Shown: positions 8,800 through 16,447 of the stretch, piece by piece
Position numbering within the stretch: position 1 is the stretch's first letter
How the letters are laid out: each line of letters opens with the position of its first letter
NCBI GenBank assembly: GCA_027366195.1
Contig: DAHXKW010000124.1
Span: 1 to 20,353, forward strand
Reading direction: 5' to 3'
Origin: Alphaproteobacteria bacterium
Lineage (GTDB): Bacteria > Pseudomonadota > Alphaproteobacteria > G02398745 > G023898745
DNA length: 20,353 nt
Made by a program: the position numbers and the translations under genes
The notes under the pieces: generated by a model
Database searches by the model: none
Told to the model about the DNA's origin: nothing
The model's input: the letters and a program-made list of their open reading frames with translations, nothing else

Positions 8800-9771
8800 T
8801 TATCCTTCCTTTCCCGTATCAAAAAATTTAGGTCCCATACAACACTTTTGCTTTTTCCAAAGCAAATAGACAAAATCTTCACCGCTATAGGGGAAGCTTT
8901 TGTGTGCTCCCCACAACATGTCACTTTTACCCAGGGGTTCACAGGGTGCATTGACGGGATAAACCAGGTGTGTTTTGTAAATTGTTTTGACAAGATGAAT
9001 ACCGTAAGAGGCTTTGCAAAAGTTATTTACGTTTGGATAGGTTTTGGCGATGCCGAGTCTATGGAACTTTGCCAATAACCGCGTAACCAATAAAGATGAG
9101 GCTTGAATCGCGCCCACATGGTGTTCTACAAAACCTGTAAAAGGGTAAAGTGCGCCTAAACAACCAGCGCACCAATGAAAGAGGTTTGTAGGACGATCAC
9201 GGAAAGACGATGTCATACAATCTACGGTACAACCGAGTTGTACTGGTTTTGATGTATAAAATCCTGCTTCAGGATGTTGTATAAAACTCCATTCATCATC
9301 TTGCCAGGTGGGATCGAATTCTGTCATGTAACCAATATCAATGCTACCCTTACTAGCGCAGGTAAAATTGGTTAATATATCTAACCAATAGATCAAAGGA
9401 TAAATATACCAGTGCACTTGATAGAAGCTAGAACGTGTTGTATCGGATTTGTAATGAATCGTGCCGTGCTTTTTAACGGTGGGTGTACCAATAGAGATTC
9501 CACCTAGTCCTACTAAACAATAAGGTGTTCTCGTAACATCAATAAGCCGAAGAGGTTCCCAGAATGATACTTTAATACCAAAATGTGGCGGTAATCCCGG
9601 ACATATACAGAGTATTGTTTTTGCATAATCTTCGTAGTCTTTGTGACTTGGAGTGACATTAATTCCACCTATGGTTATGGGAAACAAACATGTCCACGAA
9701 ATATCAGTAAAGGGATTTACAAACTTACCTTGACACTTAGCGAGTAAGATGGCAGAAAGGAACAGGATCAT
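8800..9771 (-). CDS. traU: TraU, conjugation/pilus assembly protein
   Basis: This 323-aa periplasmic protein is needed for efficient DNA transfer and F-pilus assembly. It starts with a very short hydrophobic signal (MILFLSAILLAKCQGKF) and goes straight into a FVNPFTDISWTCLFPITIGG segment, typical of mature TraU. Further landmarks are CICPG, a Trp-rich stretch with YWLDILTNFTC, and a C-terminal segment with CEPLGKSDMLWG and FPYSGEDFVYLLWKK. It has many cysteines, as is usual for the family, making it a likely client of the operon's DsbA-like enzyme. The length fits F TraU (330 aa). AGGAGGT lies 9 bases upstream of the start, inside the end of the preceding ORF. Confidence 0.94.
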   Translation of the reverse strand: MILFLSAILLAKCQGKFVNPFTDISWTCLFPITIGGINVTPSHKDYEDYAKTILCICPGLPPHFGIKVSFWEPLRLIDVTRTPYCLVGLGGISIGTPTVKKHGTIHYKSDTTRSSFYQVHWYIYPLIYWLDILTNFTCASKGSIDIGYMTEFDPTWQDDEWSFIQHPEAGFYTSKPVQLGCTVDCMTSSFRDRPTNLFHWCAGCLGALYPFTGFVEHHVGAIQASSLLVTRLLAKFHRLGIAKTYPNVNNFCKASYGIHLVKTIYKTHLVYPVNAPCEPLGKSDMLWGAHKSFPYSGEDFVYLLWKKQKCCMGPKFFDTGKEG

Positions 9772-9773
9772 GG

Positions 9774-10094
9774 TTATAGTACCTCCTGTTGTATCGTATT
9801 TCTGGGTGCCTTAGCGCACACCGTCATTCCAAACTGTAATAAACGCTTATGTTGTTTGGCGGTCAATGCGTTGTTGCTGCTTCCATGATCCTCTCGCCGT
9901 TGTTTGTCTGATCGTTGCGGTATAGCTGCTCTACTACGCTGAGTGCTATCGAAAGACAGGGCGGCGTTGTATATGGCGTATGACATGTGGCTCAGAGTGA
10001 CTCCTTCTCTGATGCGATTTTTGCCTTTGTATTCACCTTCACAGTTGATATTGAGAATGATACGGTAACGCAGGATCATGGTTGAGTGCCTCAT
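9774..10094 (-). CDS. Unrecognised 106-aa ORF between trbC and traU
   Basis: This ORF starts with an ATG overlapping the trbC stop (ATGA), with GGAG about 6 bases upstream, and ends 2 bases before traU. A second ATG five codons later gives MILRYRIILNINCEGEY, whose first codons share an identical 13-bp stretch with the traU start. The rest is basic and polar (an AALSFDSTQRSRAAIPQRSD stretch, then an RREDH stretch) and resembles no family I know. Its position and coupling argue for translation, but the composition is less protein-like than its neighbours. It may be a poorly conserved accessory gene, a coupling spacer or a relic. F plasmid has no gene at this place in this order. Confidence 0.5.
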   Translation of the reverse strand: MRHSTMILRYRIILNINCEGEYKGKNRIREGVTLSHMSYAIYNAALSFDSTQRSRAAIPQRSDKQRREDHGSSNNALTAKQHKRLLQFGMTVCAKAPRNTIQQEVL

Positions 10095-10849
10095 TTTTTC
10101 TCCAAATGGTTTGTGTTTATCGTATTTGTGGTTTTTTCTCCAACACACGCCTGCCCTTGTGCGATCACATAAGCTAGTGAGACATTACCGTAATAGATCT
10201 TCTCTGGACTTATTGACGTATCACGGTGGCCATGATCCTGTTTTTGTGCTGTTGTTGTGTGCGTTTCTTTTCTTTTTTTGCGGACTAAAAAAGCAGGTAC
10301 AGCGGTGATGTGATACCGATCAAACAGTACAGGGTCTATATTAACAGGACAACCGTATTCCATGATTTTTTGTGCCAATGTTGGGAAGCTATTGTTGGGT
10401 AGCCCACGTATCACAAATTGAATGGGTTGTTTTAGTCTTTGTGATTCTTGCCAAAGACCTTGCCAGACGGCCTTGGGAACACTGTAAGACATAAAGGCAA
10501 TCAGAGGGGGTTGCGCATTATTAGACGATAGTTGTGTTGTATCTACAGCTGAATTCTGATCTTCGTGTCGATTGTCTTTGGGTAATGAGGAAAAATTGTC
10601 CTCTGTAAATGTGGTTTTTTTTGTTTGTGTTTTTTTGTCGCCATTTGTGAAAGTTTTTGTAGATGTGTGACAGCATGCTGTGTTGCCTTGAAGTTCATCG
10701 ACAAAAGCCTGAATTTCTTCTGGTGTTGGTTTTTTTAAGGTACTAGTCCACTGTTCTACAGGTTTAATCATACGATCAACCATCGGATTGTGTAGAAGCT
10801 TATTTTTTTCACTAGTGGATATGGCAAAGAGAACGACAAATAGCTTCAT
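10091..10849 (-). CDS. trbC: TrbC, type-F pilin assembly protein
   Basis: This 252-aa periplasmic protein of the F-specific set acts in pilus assembly, probably with TraW. The C-terminal half carries the family signature: a LIAFMSYSVP strand at residues 116-125, VIRGLPNNS at 147-155, and an IDPVLFDRYHITAVPAF segment at 171-187, the thioredoxin-like pattern shared by TrbC proteins. The N-terminus (MKLFVVLFAISTS) is a short export signal. A low-complexity linker at about 60-112, rich in Thr, Lys, Asn and Ser, separates it from the conserved domain. Its start overlaps the preceding 60-aa ORF by ATGA. It precedes traU here, whereas in F it follows traU. Confidence 0.9.
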   Translation of the reverse strand: MKLFVVLFAISTSEKNKLLHNPMVDRMIKPVEQWTSTLKKPTPEEIQAFVDELQGNTACCHTSTKTFTNGDKKTQTKKTTFTEDNFSSLPKDNRHEDQNSAVDTTQLSSNNAQPPLIAFMSYSVPKAVWQGLWQESQRLKQPIQFVIRGLPNNSFPTLAQKIMEYGCPVNIDPVLFDRYHITAVPAFLVRKKRKETHTTTAQKQDHGHRDTSISPEKIYYGNVSLAYVIAQGQACVGEKTTNTINTNHLEKK

Positions 10850-11028
10850 GATAACGCCGCCTTTTTCTTTTGTTGTTGGCCGTTACCATAAATCACAAGT
10901 GTTCTTGGGCTGCTGGAATAAACTACAAAATCTTTCACAAGTTTTTCTATGAAAACTTTCAGATTGTTTTGATAATCTACAAAATCTTTCACTTGATCGA
11001 CAAAGAAGCTGACGGTATAAGATGTCAT
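10846..11028 (-). CDS. Unrecognised 60-aa ORF between traW and trbC
   Basis: This small ORF overlaps the traW stop and the trbC start by ATGA at both ends, with AGGAGG about 11 bases upstream of its start. That makes translation likely. The peptide has two copies of VKDFV(D/V)Y, 18 residues apart (residues 13-19 and 31-37), and the matching DNA is a perfect 16-bp repeat. It is mostly hydrophobic and charged helix-like sequence, with a Gln/Lys-rich tail and no signal peptide or clear membrane segment. In F, trbI lies near here (before traW), but no similarity to TrbI is seen. The function is unknown. Confidence 0.55.
   Translation of the reverse strand: MTSYTVSFFVDQVKDFVDYQNNLKVFIEKLVKDFVVYSSSPRTLVIYGNGQQQKKKAALS
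10923..10992. repeat. 16-bp direct repeat inside the 60-aa ORF
   Basis: The sequence ctacaaaatctttcac occurs at 10923-10938 and again at 10977-10992, exactly 54 bases (18 codons) apart and in the same frame. It produces the duplicated VKDFV peptide. The spacing in whole codons suggests an in-frame duplication of about 54 bp whose flanks have diverged. Confidence 0.8.
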
Positions 11029-11582
11029 GGTAATGCGACCTCCTCACACTTGAGTTGGTTGTGGTCTTGGCAAATCACGGCTGGGAAAGTCGTAATGCCA
11101 AATTTGGCACACAGGATACCGCCTTGATCAAAGTAGAACGGAATAGCCTCATCTTGAAAACGTTCCTCAAGTGCAATGGGTGAGCCACTTACCAGTATAA
11201 TCTTTGATTTTGGTTGTTGGCGTGCCCATTCGATTTGTTTCTGGTTTGTTCCCAGTATGAAAACAAGTTGTGTTGATAATGTGCGATGTTCTAGAGGATT
11301 GTATGCCGTACCTTTGGCAACCAGTATTTTGCCTTTATGGTCAATAATATCTCGATCGAGTGTGACGGTAGGGTCAATGTACCATATGCGATTCTTTTGG
11401 CATTTTGCGGTGTCTGGAAAAATTGGTTTAGGGTTTTTGATAGAATTGATAATGCGGGCTTTCACCTCTTCTTCGGCCTTTTTGAGATCTACCTGTTTTA
11501 AGCGTGTTTTCATAAATTCAATGAGGCTGGTTTCAGCAATGGGAAACGTGGTACCTAAGGTGACTATGGCTGCTGTGATCAT
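11025..11582 (-). CDS. traW: TraW, F-pilus assembly periplasmic protein
   Basis: This 185-aa protein is one of the periplasmic pilus assembly factors that partners with TrbC in F systems. The chain begins with only about 13 mildly hydrophobic residues followed by FPIAETS, equivalent to the conserved motif at the start of mature TraW. A mid-region segment has KNRIWYIDPTVTLDRDIIDH and then GKILVAKGTAYNPLEH, a pattern typical of the family. The C-terminal part has LVFILGTNQKQIEWARQQ and KIILVSGSP, then DQGGILCAKFGITTFPAVI, which also recalls a thioredoxin-like strand-turn. The start overlaps the traC stop (ATGA), with GGTGA about 6 bases upstream. The signal sequence lacks basic residues, which is unusual. 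Confidence 0.9.
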   Translation of the reverse strand: MITAAIVTLGTTFPIAETSLIEFMKTRLKQVDLKKAEEEVKARIINSIKNPKPIFPDTAKCQKNRIWYIDPTVTLDRDIIDHKGKILVAKGTAYNPLEHRTLSTQLVFILGTNQKQIEWARQQPKSKIILVSGSPIALEERFQDEAIPFYFDQGGILCAKFGITTFPAVICQDHNQLKCEEVALP

Positions 11583-14218
11583 AAGTTCACCACGTTGTTT
11601 TTGGGTTTGTCCTCATCCTCATGAGTTGCACTCACACTTGCTACCTCATACGTTTTCTTATGGGGCACTCCATGCTGTACCGTGCTTTCTTCATTACGTA
11701 TTTCTTCCCTTTCTTTTGTGTTTTCTGTTGCTTCCTTATGTGCTTCCGCACTTGCCTCCTTATTGAGGGCACCTCGTTCTTGAAGCACTTGATTCAGGGC
11801 ATCAGCCATACCCAATCCTTGAGCCCTATAATATTTAACGCGTTCATAATCCGCAGCTTTAGTGGAGTACAGAAGCCCTGAGAATGGGTCAAGGTGAAGT
11901 TGCAATGTGGCATACCCATCTTGGGTGTTATAGATGAGAACTTCACTGTATTCACCAGATCTTGTCCTCAAACTTTTTAAGGCGGTTTCTAAACTAGCAT
12001 CCATAGCCAAGCGTTTGTTTTCTTTTAATCGTTCAATAGAAGATGATTTTTGTGACAGCAAACACATCCAGTCACTATTCTCATAGGCAGCCATGGCACC
12101 CTGGGTTTGATAAAAGTCTTCAATACTCTGGGTCCCAATAACAAGAGAGCCATTGTATTTGCGTAGCCTTCTAGCCAGTGTTTCAATAAAAGGACCTGTT
12201 TGTGAACCTCTGAGTAGGTCCCACGCTTCATCAATACAAATATGAAACGGTGTTTTACGATCACCCAGGAACATCTGACTACTGATAGTCATGATGAACA
12301 TCTGTAGGACAACACTTTGAAGGTCTTTCTTTTCTTTGAGTTCTTCAAGTTCAATCACAACCATAGGGTTCATGAAGTTGACGTTGTTTGCGCCTTCAAA
12401 GTATTTGCCGTAAATGCCGTCTTTGGTAAACGGGGTGAGCATGGTACCAAGACGTTTAGCCGCCTGTTCTGGTTGCGCTAATAACCAGAGGCTTATATCT
12501 GTAATGGTTGCTTTCTGCCCTTTTTGATCAAACGCAGCCCGAATGGCTTTTTCAATAAAGGCGTTATCATAATCATCGGTACTTTGCGTGGGCGCGGCCA
12601 TCATCGCGACCAGGGATTTCATCATGGCAATCATGTCACCTTGGATCTCGCTATCGTTGAGTGGTACATTTGAAAAAGGGTTGAGACACAACTGTGTTTG
12701 TTTTTCAAAGGCAATAAATTGTCCTTCAAGTAATAAGCAGGTTTTTTCAAAAGAACGCCCCACATCGAGAACAAACACTCTTCCACCAAGGCGCAATGTG
12801 CTTACCAGTAGTTCTTGCATAAACACAGATTTACCCGAACCACTGCGCCCCACAACAATGACGTTGTAATTACCGCTGCTGGCATCAAATGGATACCAAA
12901 ATAGCAGTTGGCCCCTTCTTCCTTTTAGTGGCATTCCGGGTGTGGGTGTGCCACGCCATTCACCCATAATGGGTAGCATACTAGCGGCTTCTCCTGATAA
13001 AGTGGTTTTGAGTAGGCCAAATCGCCTCAGTTCTCGAACATACTCTTGATTCCAGATCATGGGCATGAAAGAACGGTACTGACAGCCATGTAAACAGGTG
13101 TTTTCATCTAAGCTAAAATGTTTAGACCGAAAGACACTCTTTACAACTGCATCAGATCGATCCAATTCTGCTGCTTTATCCCAGAATCCCACAGAAAACT
13201 GTGTCCACAGAAGTTTTTCACCCGCATAGATCTGTCGTCTGGCGTGGTGTGCATTTTGTAGTTCACGATCTAGCTGAGGAATCGCTTTCATGAGTTGAGA
13301 AGATCGCCCTTGATGTTCAATAATCTTCATCTTCTGAAACAAGGCATCCTGCGATTGTTCTTGGGGGAGAACATGAAGACCATAGTGCAAAATAAATGGA
13401 CACGGAATTTTGAGCCACTCGTTAAAACCATCACCAATAAGCGAGCCCATACCACACAGGGCCCAATCATCGGGAAAACCATTAACGGTATACGTCCGTA
13501 AGCCTATAGCACCCTCGCACAGCGAAAGTCTATGTTCTTCTAAGTCTATTCTTGTTTGATGCGACATGATTTGGTGAGAGAGCAGTTCATGCGTGTTCCA
13601 GTGTTTCTGTGTCATGTGATGATCAGGTCTAATGTTATACAGGCGATCCATGAGTGAGAGTAATAAATCTGGTGTGAGAGATCGACAGTGAGGTAGGGTT
13701 TTAGTTAAGTGCGATCGTATTTTCTCCAATTGCTGAAGTGGGCCAAAAGCATCACGTGTCCCCGGCAGTACGACGGATATAATACAACGAAAGTTTACAC
13801 AGCGTGGCCAGGGAGAGAGATGCTGAATTCGTCTGTGGCTCAGTTCTCGAAGGAGGGGCAGATCGTAGATTTGTGCATTCTGCCAGTGCTCGAATAGTTC
13901 CTTTGTGCCAGGATCAGCGAACAGCATGACTTGCAGGCTACACCCTTCAGGTAGAAGTTCTTCCAATAAAGCTTGGAGATCTTTTTGAATAGTATCATCA
14001 ATGCCAGGGTAGGGGGCAATTTCACAAACAAAACCTATGTTACCCTTATGGTTTTGGCCTTTTTGTTCATAGCTGTAAATATCTTTCAAATGGTCATAGT
14101 GTTCATACGGAATATACGTATGGAAAGAGAACAATCCATCTTTCCAGGTTGTTTTTTGAGAAAACAGATGATCTAAACGATTTTTAAGCTGATCCATGGC
14201 CGTGTTCAAGAAGTTCAT
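11579..14218 (-). CDS. traC: TraC, pilus assembly ATPase (VirB4 family)
   Basis: This 879-aa cytoplasmic or membrane-associated ATPase energises pilus assembly. The Walker A motif GRSGSGKS is at residues 457-464, preceded by a YNVIVV strand. Walker B is the ICIDEAWDLL segment with Asp663 and Glu664, followed by ARRLRKYNGS and IGTQS as in TraC/VirB4 proteins. The N-terminal half is the TraC-specific domain, and a short charged tail rich in Glu and Lys follows the ATPase core. The start at 14218 was chosen because it forms an ATGA overlap with traV and has AGGT 8 bases upstream; another ATG lies 7 codons later. An earlier in-frame start would lie in traV. The length is close to F TraC (875 aa). 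Confidence 0.95.
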   Translation of the reverse strand: MNFLNTAMDQLKNRLDHLFSQKTTWKDGLFSFHTYIPYEHYDHLKDIYSYEQKGQNHKGNIGFVCEIAPYPGIDDTIQKDLQALLEELLPEGCSLQVMLFADPGTKELFEHWQNAQIYDLPLLRELSHRRIQHLSPWPRCVNFRCIISVVLPGTRDAFGPLQQLEKIRSHLTKTLPHCRSLTPDLLLSLMDRLYNIRPDHHMTQKHWNTHELLSHQIMSHQTRIDLEEHRLSLCEGAIGLRTYTVNGFPDDWALCGMGSLIGDGFNEWLKIPCPFILHYGLHVLPQEQSQDALFQKMKIIEHQGRSSQLMKAIPQLDRELQNAHHARRQIYAGEKLLWTQFSVGFWDKAAELDRSDAVVKSVFRSKHFSLDENTCLHGCQYRSFMPMIWNQEYVRELRRFGLLKTTLSGEAASMLPIMGEWRGTPTPGMPLKGRRGQLLFWYPFDASSGNYNVIVVGRSGSGKSVFMQELLVSTLRLGGRVFVLDVGRSFEKTCLLLEGQFIAFEKQTQLCLNPFSNVPLNDSEIQGDMIAMMKSLVAMMAAPTQSTDDYDNAFIEKAIRAAFDQKGQKATITDISLWLLAQPEQAAKRLGTMLTPFTKDGIYGKYFEGANNVNFMNPMVVIELEELKEKKDLQSVVLQMFIMTISSQMFLGDRKTPFHICIDEAWDLLRGSQTGPFIETLARRLRKYNGSLVIGTQSIEDFYQTQGAMAAYENSDWMCLLSQKSSSIERLKENKRLAMDASLETALKSLRTRSGEYSEVLIYNTQDGYATLQLHLDPFSGLLYSTKAADYERVKYYRAQGLGMADALNQVLQERGALNKEASAEAHKEATENTKEREEIRNEESTVQHGVPHKKTYEVASVSATHEDEDKPKNNVVNL

Positions 14219-14517
14219 ATATTTGTACCTGATAATGTGACGAGCCCTGCCTCTATGCATTTACCTGTTTCGTCAGGGAGGTTTGTCATAAATACTTGGA
14301 ACTTTTGCGGCTGTTTTGCGCCTGCCATTACATCGTCCCCACGGTGCTCTTCACGAATGCTGGCTGTAACGGCATCAAGAGTTTGGTTGGGTAATCCCAG
14401 CTGAGCGGGTGATTTATGGTTATTGCTGTGCGCACTGCAACCCGCTAAGGAAAGCAGCGTTGTGATGATGAGTAATTGAATCACGATGTTTTTGCGTTTC
14501 ATTGGTTGTTTTGTCAT
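14215..14517 (-). CDS. traV: TraV-like outer-membrane lipoprotein (short)
   Basis: This 100-aa lipoprotein is expected in the outer membrane, where TraV anchors the TraB-TraK core complex. A basic n-region (KRKN), a hydrophobic stretch and the lipobox LAGC with Cys27 are clear. It lies exactly between traB and traC, as traV does in F-type clusters. It is much shorter than F TraV (171 aa) and has one further cysteine near the C-terminus, not the Cys pair usual in the family, so the TraV name rests on position and lipoprotein character more than on sequence. It overlaps traB and traC by ATGA at both ends, and AAGGAGT lies upstream of its start. Confidence 0.75.
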   Translation of the reverse strand: MTKQPMKRKNIVIQLLIITTLLSLAGCSAHSNNHKSPAQLGLPNQTLDAVTASIREEHRGDDVMAGAKQPQKFQVFMTNLPDETGKCIEAGLVTLSGTNI

Positions 14518-15728
14518 GGGTGTACTCCTTGCAATGGTGTTGGTGCTGTTGTAACGCCAGAAAATATAGACTCTGTACCGAGATTTGATCCCTTAGTAAA
14601 CACAATGTGAACGACCCGTCCCGCATTAATTTGTACAACAGGTTGGAGCTGTTCGGCGCGTTTGATGTAGTAATCAGCCAGTTTGTCAAAAGCGCCACCA
14701 CCAAGGTTGAGCCCGCCTATATTGCCGCCACCAGTATTACCGAGCCCTCCCAGGCTTTGGAGGTTGTTTCTGGCAGAATCAGGTCCTGTGATGACGTTGT
14801 TTTGAATGCCACCACTGTTGAGTTTGGCGGATAAGGTATCGTTTAACTTGGCTGTAGCAAAGTTCTGTGCCACATGGCCAATACCACTCAGTAGTCCCAC
14901 AATGACGGCGCGACTAATCATACGACCAGAACGATCGACCACAAGTCCCGCAAGACCATTTTTGCCGTCTTCCCCCGTTACGTAGCCAGATACATCAGTT
15001 TCTACAATTTTTCCGGTTCTGCTATCCACGCAGCTCATCTTTTCAAGGCGAATAAAAGCGCGTTCGCTCGATAGATCACCCACAGCGGATCCAATCATAT
15101 GGCATCGTTTGAGATGTGAACAGGCGTTGTTAGGAAGATGTCCTTCGCCCAAAAGACGGAGTAAAGCGGGTTGTGGATCAGCAGATACATTTACACCAAC
15201 ACCGACATCCACAGCACTCAGTAACACCGCTTTGACATAGCTACCTGGTGGCACTCTGGTTTTAATGGTGTATAGATTACCTTGGAGGGGGAGTTCGTGT
15301 TTCATTAAAACAGCGTAGGGCGGTGTGGTTGGTTTAGTATTGATTCCTTCGTCGTCTTTTTTATCTTTTTGTTGATCATCGAGCTGTTTTTTAAGCAAGG
15401 CCACTTCTTCAGCCAATTTGGCAAATTCTGGATTCGTATTATTATCAAGAGACAGCTGTGTGGCTTGTTTGTGAAATGCTTTTTCAATAACATCAAGCTT
15501 TTTTCCCTGGAGTTCTGAATTTCTACTGATTTTCTGCATCCATAGTTCGTTAGATTGAACTGTTGCGCCGGGTGTTTTGATGGGGCCTATATCTGTTTGA
15601 TCAACGATTGTTTTAGTTGGTTGTGTTGATTTTGATGGCGCTAACACAAGGTACATAATAATTCCCATAACAAGCGCTGTTGCGATGCAAGCCAGGAGTA
15701 GGCGTTTTTGTTGATCGTGGAGGTTCAT
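14514..15728 (-). CDS. traB: TraB, VirB10-like core channel protein
   Basis: This 404-aa protein spans from the inner membrane into the periplasm and forms the channel core with TraK and TraV. There is one membrane helix at residues 10-31, a linker, a coiled coil at about 85-120, then the VirB10-like beta-barrel domain. The family pattern is clear in a CHMIGSAVGDLSSERAFIRL segment and a following KMSC, then VSGYVTGEDGKNGLAGLVVD and a SRAVIVGLLSGIGHVAQ helix. A Gly/Asn-rich stretch precedes the last strand, VVHIVF. It is shorter than F TraB (475 aa), mainly in the proline-rich region. It has AAGGAGA upstream and overlaps traK by ATGA. Confidence 0.94.
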   Translation of the reverse strand: MNLHDQQKRLLLACIATALVMGIIMYLVLAPSKSTQPTKTIVDQTDIGPIKTPGATVQSNELWMQKISRNSELQGKKLDVIEKAFHKQATQLSLDNNTNPEFAKLAEEVALLKKQLDDQQKDKKDDEGINTKPTTPPYAVLMKHELPLQGNLYTIKTRVPPGSYVKAVLLSAVDVGVGVNVSADPQPALLRLLGEGHLPNNACSHLKRCHMIGSAVGDLSSERAFIRLEKMSCVDSRTGKIVETDVSGYVTGEDGKNGLAGLVVDRSGRMISRAVIVGLLSGIGHVAQNFATAKLNDTLSAKLNSGGIQNNVITGPDSARNNLQSLGGLGNTGGGNIGGLNLGGGAFDKLADYYIKRAEQLQPVVQINAGRVVHIVFTKGSNLGTESIFSGVTTAPTPLQGVHP

Positions 15729-16447
15729 ACGGGTCTCCTTTGCCTTAAAATGGCGACAGTCACGGGTCTTTTTCCACGAACAATGCGGTCAGATAGCCAC
15801 ACACCACAAATTGATGTATGATCTAGGGCTGTTTTTGTGTGTGTATCTAATGATGTAAACAGGTTATGGCGGAGTTTATATTGGCAGTAGGGTTTATGCC
15901 CTACCAGATCATAATAATCCACCACAAAAGGAAAATGTGGGGAGAGAATTCGGTGTGTGAGTGTCATGGTGCCCCAACCGAGATTGATGGTTTTATTCAT
16001 ACCGCTGTTCTCCTCATGATGACCTTCTTGAATAATGCAGTTTTCTGTTTTGCCGGCTAGAACGTCATAGAAAAATTGCTGCGCGTCTTTACGCAGGGAG
16101 TGTCGTTCAGGGGGCACTTCAAACACAATGGGTTTGGCAGGATCTTCTGTAAAGAAGATTTCAAGATCTTGCGTGAGTCCCTCTTCTGTGGTGATCGCCA
16201 GTGAGACTTGTCCGGGGAGTTCTACGTCCTTTTTAAGGTGTAAGAACACTTGTCCATGTTTGGCATCAAGTTCAACATGAAAGATATCCGCGCCATACAC
16301 CGCAGAGATCCGACCTTCTTTGAGGGACAATCGATTGAGATCATTAGCCGCTAACGTGATAGGTATTTTAGTGGTGGGATCTAGCGGTATTCGTGTACAG
16401 GCCGGTAAACCAAAATAGCCCAAAATGTTTAATAAACTTAAACTCAT
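15725..16447 (-). CDS. traK: TraK, secretin-like periplasmic core protein
   Basis: This 240-aa protein occupies the traK place and is expected to be the VirB9-like partner of TraB and TraV near the outer membrane. The sequence is beta-rich, with stretches such as GRISAVYGADIFHVELDA and HGQVFLHLKKDVELPGQVSLAI followed by LEIFFTEDPAKPIVFEV, the pattern of the TraK N-terminal domain. The start at 16447 has AAAGGAGGA upstream and an ATGA overlap with traE. An in-frame start 7 codons earlier is less likely. The N-terminus (MSLSLLNILGYFGLPACTR) is only weakly signal-like and lacks basic residues. It contains LPAC, which resembles a lipobox but with an unfavourable proline. Confidence 0.87.
   Translation of the reverse strand: MSLSLLNILGYFGLPACTRIPLDPTTKIPITLAANDLNRLSLKEGRISAVYGADIFHVELDAKHGQVFLHLKKDVELPGQVSLAITTEEGLTQDLEIFFTEDPAKPIVFEVPPERHSLRKDAQQFFYDVLAGKTENCIIQEGHHEENSGMNKTINLGWGTMTLTHRILSPHFPFVVDYYDLVGHKPYCQYKLRHNLFTSLDTHTKTALDHTSICGVWLSDRIVRGKRPVTVAILRQRRPV

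Noticed and set aside
8796..8993. A longer N-terminus for TraN (66 extra residues)
   Set aside because: It overlaps the traU 3' end and would bury the hydrophobic export signal inside the chain. The start at 8795 has a good AAGGAT.
11176..11766. A 196-codon plus-strand ORF opposite traW and the 3' end of traC
   Set aside because: It lies antisense to two well-supported genes, shows no domain, and has the Cys/Phe/Ser-rich composition of a reverse-complement shadow.
11579..14218. Assigning the cluster to a P-type (VirB/Trb) system because TraC is VirB4-like
   Set aside because: TraW, TrbC, TraU, TraN, TraF, TraH and a long TraG are F-type specific, and VirB6-, VirB11- and VirB5-like genes are not present.
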